From positions 1-7,096 of the forward strand of contig PLTL01000397.1 in the NCBI GenBank assembly GCA_003164475.1: a DNA stretch of 7,096 nt, given 5' to 3'. A program made the position numbers and the translations under genes. Within the stretch, counting starts at the first letter, position 1; every line of letters starts with the position of its first letter. Positions 1 to 4,436 of this stretch are shown here, in pieces. The notes below the pieces were generated by a model, which saw only the letters and a list, made by a program, of their open reading frames with translations, was not told where the DNA came from and made no database searches. This DNA comes from Candidatus Dormiibacterota bacterium. GTDB lineage: Bacteria; Chloroflexota; Dormibacteria; UBA8260; Bog-877.

Positions 1-1
1 G

Positions 2-634
2 GAAAACACCACGATCGTCGAAGGCTCCGGCTCATCGGATGAGATCAAGGGCCGGGCCGAGATGATCCGGAAGGAGATGAGCACCACCGACAGCGAGTAC
101 GACCGCGAGAAGCTCCAGGAGCGGCTCGCCAAGCTGGCGGGCGGGGTGGCGGTGATCAAGGTCGGAGCCGCGACCGAGACCGAGCTGAAGGAGCGTAAGC
201 ACCGCATGGAAGACGCGGTGTCAGCCACGCGGGCAGCGGTCGAGGAGGGAATCGTTCCCGGCGGTGGCACGGTGCTGCTGCTGGCCCAGGCCGCGCTGGA
301 CAAGGTCAAGCTGGTAGGCGATGAGCAGATCGGTGTGACCATCGTGCGCCGGGCGCTCGAGGAGCCGACCCGGCAGATCGCCAACAATGCTGGCGTCGAG
401 GGCTCGGTGGTCGTGGAGCGGGTGCGCAACCTGCCCGCCGGCCAGGGCTACGACGCGGCCAAGGGCGATTACGTGGACATGGTCAAGGCGGGAATCATCG
501 ATCCCACCAAGGTGACCCGGTCCGCAGTTCAGAATGCGGCCTCGATCGCAGGGCTGCTCCTGACCACGGAGGCGCTCATCACCGACATCCCAGAGAAGAA
601 GGGAGCCGGCGCCCCGCCCGTTCCCGAGTACTGA
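2..634 (+). CDS. groEL: Chaperonin GroEL (Hsp60), C-terminal part
   Basis: This is the last 210 codons of the ATP-driven chaperonin that folds proteins inside a double heptameric ring in the cytoplasm. The open frame runs in from the left edge, so about 330 N-terminal residues are outside the window; the methionine at 62 is internal. The visible part starts with the end of the apical domain (ENTTIVEG), then [20 protein letters not shown] and [14 protein letters not shown], the intermediate-domain segment HRMEDAV whose Asp (codon at 212) matches the ATPase aspartate (Asp398 in E. coli), [10 protein letters not shown] of the equatorial nucleotide site, and [19 protein letters not shown] and [20 protein letters not shown] near the end. 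The tail is [12 protein letters not shown], with no Gly-Gly-Met repeats, unlike the E. coli protein. A strong terminator follows directly. Identity is certain; which paralogue it is cannot be told. Confidence 0.98.
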   Translation, partial: ENTTIVEGSGSSDEIKGRAEMIRKEMSTTDSEYDREKLQERLAKLAGGVAVIKVGAATETELKERKHRMEDAVSATRAAVEEGIVPGGGTVLLLAQAALDKVKLVGDEQIGVTIVRRALEEPTRQIANNAGVEGSVVVERVRNLPAGQGYDAAKGDYVDMVKAGIIDPTKVTRSAVQNAASIAGLLLTTEALITDIPEKKGAGAPPVPEY

Positions 635-637
635 GCC

Positions 638-660
638 TCGCCGGCCAGTCAGGCCGGCGA
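638..660 (+). terminator. Hairpin just after groEL stop (first of two)
   Basis: A perfect 9-bp inverted repeat (638-646 with 652-660, TCGCCGGCC/GGCCGGCGA) closes on a 5-base loop, starting three bases after the groEL stop. No T run follows it; the second hairpin begins six bases later. It probably acts with that hairpin in ending the groEL transcript or protecting its 3' end. Confidence 0.6.
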
Positions 661-666
661 AGGTGA

Positions 667-700
667 GGGGCGGGGTGGCCTCGGCCGCCCCGCCCCTTCT
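667..700 (+). terminator. Rho-independent terminator of groEL
   Basis: A perfect 9-bp GC stem (667-675 with 688-696, GGGGCGGGG/CCCCGCCCC) continues through a T-G wobble and GGC/GCC to a CTCG tetraloop. It is followed by TTCTATCTT, a partly T-rich tail. Stem strength, position 32 bases after the stop and the tail make this a convincing intrinsic terminator. Confidence 0.82.
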
Positions 701-780
701 ATCTTGGTCCAGGGCCACCCGTGGCTCAGGCGCTGCTTACACTCCCGGACCAGTGCCGCCCGCCGCACTTGCACGGCGTT

Positions 781-786
781 GGAGGA
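781..786 (+). promoter_or_regulatory. Ribosome binding site deciding the GTG start of the ECF sigma gene
   Basis: GGAGGA lies 8 bases before the GTG at 795. The same frame is open further upstream, to a GTG at 663, but that start would sit inside the groEL terminator and has no such site; this motif therefore picks 795. Confidence 0.75.
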
Positions 787-794
787 ACCCTTCG

Positions 795-1301
795 GTGCCG
801 TCGGAGCGTCCTGATTCCACAGCGGAAGCGTTGGCCCAGCGCTGGGTCGGCCTCTATGGAGATCTGGCCTTGCGAACCGCCTACCTGTTCCTCGGGGACC
901 GTGGCCTGGCCGAGGACTGCGTCCAGGACGCCTTCTTCAGCGCCTGGCGGGCGCGCCAGAGCCTGCGGGACGCCGGCGCCGAGCGGTCCTGGCTGATGGC
1001 GATCGTCGCCAACACGGCGCGCTCCCACCTCCGCCGGAAGGTCCCGATACCCACCGACACGCTCCCCGCCGACCTCTCCAGTCGGGACCCCTTCGCCGAG
1101 CTGGCTCTGGCGGCCGACCTGCGCCGGGCGCTCGACCAGCTGCCCTCGGAGCAAAGGGAGGTGATCGTCCTGCGCGTGTACCTCGACCTCTCGGTGGAGG
1201 AGACCGCCAGGATTCTGAAAGTGGCCACGGGGACCGTCAAGTCCCGACTGAGCCGGGCACTGGAGGCGCTGCGGCGCTCATGGACCCCGACGAGCGACTG
1301 A
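795..1301 (+). CDS. RNA polymerase ECF sigma factor (sigma-70 family)
   Basis: The 168-residue product has the two domains of an extracytoplasmic-function sigma factor, which replaces the main sigma subunit on RNA polymerase for a dedicated set of promoters. Region 2 spans about residues 17-83 and includes DRGLAEDCVQDAFFSAW (35-51), the core-polymerase-binding and -10-recognition segment, and RSWLMAIVANTARSHLRRK (64-82). Region 4 spans about 108-160, with LPSEQREVIVLRVYLDLSVEE (about 116-136) leading into the helix-turn-helix TARILKVATGTVKSRLSRAL. Length is normal for the family. The GTG start is chosen for its GGAGGA site. It overlaps the next gene by 22 bases, the usual arrangement of a sigma factor with its anti-sigma partner. 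A TACACT hexamer at 738-743 could be a -10 box, but I see no matching -35. The subgroup and regulon cannot be told from here. Confidence 0.93.
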   Translation: MPSERPDSTAEALAQRWVGLYGDLALRTAYLFLGDRGLAEDCVQDAFFSAWRARQSLRDAGAERSWLMAIVANTARSHLRRKVPIPTDTLPADLSSRDPFAELALAADLRRALDQLPSEQREVIVLRVYLDLSVEETARILKVATGTVKSRLSRALEALRRSWTPTSD

Positions 1302-1972
1302 TCGGCACACTGGGTGCAGAGTTGCACCGGTCCCTGGCTGAGATGCACCTGGACCCTGCCGCCCGCGAGCGGCTGCAGCACCGCCTCGCCAGCGCGACGT
1401 CCCTCCCCTGGTGGCAGCGAAGCCCTTGGGTGCCGGCCACGGGCTGGCGCCGGGCGGCGGCGGCGGGGATCGCCGCCTGCGCGGTGGCCGCCGCGGTCGC
1501 GACGCCACTGCTCACCGCCCACCGCTCGTCGCCCCGGGGCGCACCGCAGTACCTGGTGGTGATCCCTCCCCGCGCCGGCGCCAACCGAGTCCCGTCCGGG
1601 ACGGCGGCCCCCGCCACCTGCTCCAATGCACCCCCCCGGCTCTCGGTGACGCCACGGCAGGTCACCCTCTCTCCAGCTCAGAAGGACGATTTCTACGTCA
1701 CCGAGATCGGCGGCGCATGCGTTCCGACCGTCACCGTCTCGGGCCCCTCGCGGGCCTCGCTGGCGGTGACGCTGCGGCCGTATGAGCGGCTGCCAAGCGT
1801 GGCCGCGGGCACCTCCGCCTCCTACCTGCTCACCTGGGCCGGAGAAGGCATCTCAGCTGGAGCCGCTCCGGGAGCGGTCCCCGGCCGAGCGCTCAAGCCC
1901 GGCAGCTACCGGGTGACGCTGGAGATACCGGGCACCAGAGCTCGAGCCTCGATCTCCATCAGAGTCAGCTGA
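1280..1972 (+). CDS. Single-pass membrane protein, putative anti-sigma factor without zinc motif
   Basis: The ATG at 1280 lies inside the end of the sigma gene and has TGGAGG 13 bases upstream, so the two are translated from one message. The 230-residue product has a short cytoplasmic N-terminus (1-56, with an amphipathic-looking stretch LGAELHRSLAEMHLDPAARERLQHRL), one membrane span at about 58-79 preceded by the basic WRR, and an outer region of about 150 residues. That region holds two cysteines (114 and 147), which could form a disulfide, and ends with an Ig-like beta pattern: YLLTWAGEG (182-190) and LKPGSYRVTLEI (205-216), reminiscent of BsuPI-type proteinase-inhibitor domains. The classical H-x3-C-x2-C anti-sigma zinc motif is absent. 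Its role as anti-sigma factor is inferred from position, coupling and topology; it could instead be a lipoprotein-like sensor or a structural envelope protein. Confidence 0.65.
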   Translation: MDPDERLIGTLGAELHRSLAEMHLDPAARERLQHRLASATSLPWWQRSPWVPATGWRRAAAAGIAACAVAAAVATPLLTAHRSSPRGAPQYLVVIPPRAGANRVPSGTAAPATCSNAPPRLSVTPRQVTLSPAQKDDFYVTEIGGACVPTVTVSGPSRASLAVTLRPYERLPSVAAGTSASYLLTWAGEGISAGAAPGAVPGRALKPGSYRVTLEIPGTRARASISIRVS

Positions 1973-1994
1973 CCCCGACCGGTTTTGGGTCAGC
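1968..1994 (+). terminator. Weak hairpin spanning the stop codon of the putative anti-sigma gene
   Basis: GCTGACCC (1968-1975) pairs perfectly with GGGTCAGC (1987-1994) around an 11-base loop that contains TTTT. The left arm includes the TGA stop. No T run follows, so termination is only a possibility. Confidence 0.35.
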
Positions 1995-2051
1995 GGGACT
2001 TCATCTGGCCTTAGAGGGAGAGTTCCGCCCGGGCCGCGCCCCGACAGCCCC

Positions 2052-2084
2052 AGCCGCGGAGCAACAAGCTCTCCGCCGACGGCT
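2052..2084 (+). other. Candidate RNA stem in the leader before the SAM hydrolase gene
   Basis: AGCCG and CGGAG (2052-2061) can pair with CTCCG (2071-2075) and CGGCT (2080-2084), leaving a 4-base bulge CCGA and a 9-base loop. A further 6-bp pairing, TCCCTG at 2090-2095 with CAGGGA at 2123-2128, lies just downstream. This is direct base-pairing potential only; at this GC content such stems arise by chance, and I do not recognise any known riboswitch class. Confidence 0.25.
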
Positions 2085-2180
2085 CCTGCTCCCTGTCCGG
2101 ACTCGCCTGAAACAGAAAGCTGCAGGGACTGGGGGAGGACGGCGGCCATCGCCAGGAGATCCGCGGCATTGCCGGCCGGA

Positions 2181-2235
2181 GAAGGAGGCCGACTTTCGGG
2201 TGGCGGCGGCGGGTCGGCACGGCGGACATGGGTGA
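2181..2235 (+). promoter_or_regulatory. Shine-Dalgarno plus 11-codon ORF ahead of the SAM hydrolase gene
   Basis: GAAGGAGG at 2181-2188 is the best ribosome binding site in this gap, but it is 62 bases from the ATG at 2251. It does precede, by 11 bases, a GTG at 2200 that opens an 11-codon frame (VAAAGRHGGHG) ending in TGA at 2233-2235, only 15 bases before the SAM hydrolase start, which has no binding site of its own. The arrangement would allow translational coupling or a leader peptide. It may equally be chance in GC-rich sequence. Confidence 0.25.
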
Positions 2236-2250
2236 CAATGGCTCCCAGCC

Positions 2251-3087
2251 ATGGCCGCGATCCTGACCCTGCTCACCGATTTCGGAACGTCCGACGGGTA
2301 CGCCGGAGCACTCCGGGGCGTGATTGCGCGCGTGGCGCCCCAGCTCCAGGTGGAGACCCTCACCCACGGGATACCCCCCCACGACATCGGGGCCGGCGCC
2401 TACTGGCTGGGAGCCTCGGCGCCGTCATTCCCGCCGGGGACGGTCCACTGCGCGGTGGTCGACCCCGGAGTGGGGACGGACCGCCCCTTGGTCGCGGCCC
2501 GGGTCGACCTGCAGGTCGTGGTCGCCCCCGACAACGGCCTGCTGCACTTCCTTTGGAGCCGGGGCCAGGACCGGATGGCGTTCAGGGTCGACACGTCTGG
2601 CTTCGACCCCAAGGAGGTGAGCTCCACCTTCCACGGCAGGGACATCATCGCGCCGCTGGCGGCCCGGCTTGCCTCCGGCCAGATCCGGTTCGAGGATCTG
2701 GGCTCGCGCATCCCCACCCCGCACCTTGTGAGCGACTTCCTGCCCCGGGGTGATAGCGGGGGCACGACCACCCGGGTGCTGCTGAGCGACCGTTTCGGCA
2801 ACGTCATTCTCACGGTCGCGAGGGCCCCCTGGTACGCACCGGTTCCATCCAGCGCCACCTTGGAAAGCGGCCGGGTCGTGGACACCGTGGTCCAGACCTA
2901 CGGAGAGATTGAGGGTGACTTCGCCATGCTCTGGAACAGCGCCGGCCACCTGGAGATCGCGGGCAACAGAATGAGCGCGGCCGCCACCCTCAACCTCCAG
3001 GTCGGCGACCGCGTCCGAGTCGCGTGGGCGACCCCAGCCGGGGTCGGCCCGCAGCTGCGCACAGGCGCCACGTCCGTCGCCCGATGA
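2251..3087 (+). CDS. S-adenosyl-L-methionine hydrolase (adenosine-forming), DUF62 family
   Basis: The 278-residue product belongs to the SAM hydroxide adenosyltransferase family, which uses water to split S-adenosylmethionine into adenosine and L-methionine in the cytoplasm. Visible family motifs, in order, are LLTDFGTSDGYAG (7-19; Asp10 at the substrate site), VDPGVGTDRP (70-79), VAPDNGLL (91-98), TFHGRDIIAP (126-135) and SDRFGN in the C-terminal beta-barrel part. Asp71, Arg78 and His128 have the spacing of the Asp-Arg-His set described for the hydrolases (Asp68, Arg75, His127 in the Pyrococcus enzyme), which supports hydrolysis rather than halogenation. The C-terminal YGEIEGDFAMLWNSAGHLEIA and the N...A..L.L..GD pattern complete the second domain, and length is normal. 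The ATG at 2251 starts right at the conserved N-terminus but lacks a Shine-Dalgarno. The stop overlaps the next start as ATGA. Confidence 0.93.
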   Translation: MAAILTLLTDFGTSDGYAGALRGVIARVAPQLQVETLTHGIPPHDIGAGAYWLGASAPSFPPGTVHCAVVDPGVGTDRPLVAARVDLQVVVAPDNGLLHFLWSRGQDRMAFRVDTSGFDPKEVSSTFHGRDIIAPLAARLASGQIRFEDLGSRIPTPHLVSDFLPRGDSGGTTTRVLLSDRFGNVILTVARAPWYAPVPSSATLESGRVVDTVVQTYGEIEGDFAMLWNSAGHLEIAGNRMSAAATLNLQVGDRVRVAWATPAGVGPQLRTGATSVAR

Positions 3088-3836
3088 CGTCCCCCCCCAT
3101 GGCCTCCGGAGAGCAGGCGAGGGCGCTGGACCTGGCGGCGGCCGGGCTCGGCGTGTCCAACGACGCCCTGATGGCCCTGGCGAGTTTCCAGTGTGCCCGG
3201 CTGGCCCGGAGACTTCTCTGTGAGCAAGGGCAGGAGCGCCCCCGCCCGCTCGCCGTGCTGGCCGGCCGCGGCAACAACGGAGCCGACGCGCTGGGATGCG
3301 CCCGTCACCTGGCTGCCTGGGGCCACCCGGTCCGGGCCGCGACTCTGGCGGATCCGACGCACCGAGGAGACGTCTACTCCAACCAGCTCCGGGCGGCTTT
3401 GGCCAGCGGAGTGGAGGTTAGGGAGGCGACCGACGACCTCGGAGCGGCCATCCGGTGGACCCTGGAGGGAGCGGCCTTGGCGGTCGATGGCCTGCTGGGT
3501 ACCGGGACCACGGGACCGGCCCGAGGCGCGGTCGCGGCCGCGATCGCCGCCGTCAACCTGGGCGGCGTCCGGGTCATGGCCATCGATGTCCCCAGTGGTC
3601 TGGACGCCACGACCGGCGAGCGCCCGGGAGAGTGTCTGCGCGCCGCCGACACACTGATGCTGGCGATCGCCAAGTCCGGGTGCCTGGCGGCCCAGGCGAG
3701 CGCCTGGGTTGGCCGACCCTGGCTGGCTGACATCGGTGTTCCGGCGGGAGCGTACGCAGCGGTGGGCCTGCGCCGGCCCTGGCTGGAGGCCGGCGACCTG
3801 GTGCCGCTGGACTCCGGGCGCGGGCCGGCAGGATAG
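3084..3836 (+). CDS. NAD(P)H-hydrate epimerase (YjeF N-terminal domain)
   Basis: This 250-residue protein resembles the epimerase that interconverts the R and S forms of hydrated NADH/NADPH, so that the S-specific dehydratase can restore them. It shows the Rossmann-like YjeF-N fold: AVLAGRGNNGADALGCARHL (57-76), VDGLLGTG (134-141) and AIDVPSGLDATTGE (166-179; Asp168 is the likely catalytic acid), then ADTLMLAIAKSGCL and the late DIGVP. The fused dehydratase domain found in E. coli YjeF is missing, so the partner enzyme must be encoded elsewhere. Two motifs deviate: GNNGGDG reads GNNGADA, and the usual LMExAG near the N-terminus reads LMALAS. The ATG at 3084 is chosen because it overlaps the preceding TGA (ATGA); it has no Shine-Dalgarno, so translation is probably coupled. 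A second in-frame ATG at 3099 follows a run of eight C and is a possible alternative start. Confidence 0.88.
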   Translation: MTSPPMASGEQARALDLAAAGLGVSNDALMALASFQCARLARRLLCEQGQERPRPLAVLAGRGNNGADALGCARHLAAWGHPVRAATLADPTHRGDVYSNQLRAALASGVEVREATDDLGAAIRWTLEGAALAVDGLLGTGTTGPARGAVAAAIAAVNLGGVRVMAIDVPSGLDATTGERPGECLRAADTLMLAIAKSGCLAAQASAWVGRPWLADIGVPAGAYAAVGLRRPWLEAGDLVPLDSGRGPAG

Positions 3837-3852
3837 CCCGTTGGGTCGGTGG

Positions 3853-3881
3853 TTGCGCGGAGCCTGCGCTCCGGTTATGCT
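3853..3881 (+). promoter_or_regulatory. Candidate sigma-70 type promoter for the second sigma/anti-sigma pair
   Basis: TTGCGC (3853-3858) and TATGCT (3876-3881) are separated by exactly 17 bases, in the 78-base gap between the epimerase stop and the ATG at 3915. The implied start of transcription is near 3888, giving a leader of about 27 bases. The match to the housekeeping consensus is moderate. Confidence 0.42.
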
Positions 3882-3914
3882 TGCGCCAGCTCGCGTGCCC
3901 ACGCACGCAACGTC

Positions 3915-4436
3915 ATGAACAGCGTCCTAGGAAGACCGCAGATCGCCGCGAGCAAGCTGGAGGAACTCGGCCGCCAGCAACTCGATGCCTTGGTCACTTA
4001 CGCGATCCACCTGACCGGGACCCCAGAGGATGCGGTGGAGTACGTGACGGCCGGGCTGTTTCATGCACGGCCCTTTCCCGCCTCGGCGCTGCAGCGCGAT
4101 GGGCGCGCCATCCTCTACCGCGCGGTGACCCGCGCCGCCAGCCAGAACCAGCACTACCCTCCCCAGCGCCATGGCGTGGCCCGGCTCTTCGCCAAGCGCC
4201 CGGCCCTCATCAGCCTGGGCGCTTCGGCAGCTGATGCGGCTCGGATCAACACCGCCAAGCGGGCTCTTCTGGCCACCGAGTTCGAGAAGCGCGCCGCACT
4301 CCTGCTCCGTGACCTGGCCAAGCTCTCCTACCGGGAGATTGGGGTGGCGATGGAGTCCACGCCGGAGAAGGCGTCCCGCTTGGTGGCCTCGGCGCGACGC
4401 GAATTTGGCAGCATCTATCGCGATATTTCGATATGA
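3915..4436 (+). CDS. Divergent ECF sigma-like factor
   Basis: The 173-residue product has the length and layout of an ECF sigma factor but a worn region 2. LDALVTYAIHLTGTPEDAVEYVTAGLFHARPF (23-54) aligns in pattern with the usual helix of region 2, yet the typical AED-x2-Q-x2-F core-binding signature reads AVEYVTAGLF, without the Gln. Residues 64-79 (RAILYRAVTRAASQNQ) match the W-L-x-x-I-A-x-N segment only loosely. Region 4 is clearer: FEKRAALLLRDLAKLSYREIG (123-143) and the turn helix AMESTPEKASRLVASARREF (145-164). The frame is open upstream to a GTG at 3849, but that lies before the putative promoter; ATG 3915 is preferred although it has no Shine-Dalgarno. Its stop overlaps the start of a zinc-finger anti-sigma gene as ATGA, which strongly supports the sigma assignment. 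It may have weak or altered polymerase binding. Confidence 0.75.
   Translation: MNSVLGRPQIAASKLEELGRQQLDALVTYAIHLTGTPEDAVEYVTAGLFHARPFPASALQRDGRAILYRAVTRAASQNQHYPPQRHGVARLFAKRPALISLGASAADAARINTAKRALLATEFEKRAALLLRDLAKLSYREIGVAMESTPEKASRLVASARREFGSIYRDISI

Noticed and set aside
700..743. Promoter for the first sigma gene using TACACT at 738
   Set aside because: TTGGTC at 704-709 is 28 bases away and no better -35 or ECF-type AAC element is correctly spaced, so I do not list it as a promoter.
663..794. Upstream extension of the ECF sigma frame to a GTG at 663
   Set aside because: That start lies inside the groEL terminator, has no family similarity in the added 44 residues, and the GTG at 795 has a well-placed GGAGGA.
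1973..2250. Known SAM riboswitch before SAM hydrolase
   Set aside because: The conserved core sequences and kink-turn of the common SAM classes are not present; only generic GC stems are seen.
2169..2753. 194-codon plus-strand frame overlapping SAM hydrolase
   Set aside because: Its Gly/Pro/Arg composition shows it is a shifted-frame shadow of the hydrolase; no domain is visible.
2898..3902. 334-codon open frame on the minus strand
   Set aside because: It runs antisense to the epimerase and the end of the SAM hydrolase, is Gly/Arg/Pro/Gln-rich without motifs, and both plus-strand genes are clearly real. Long antisense frames are common at this GC content.
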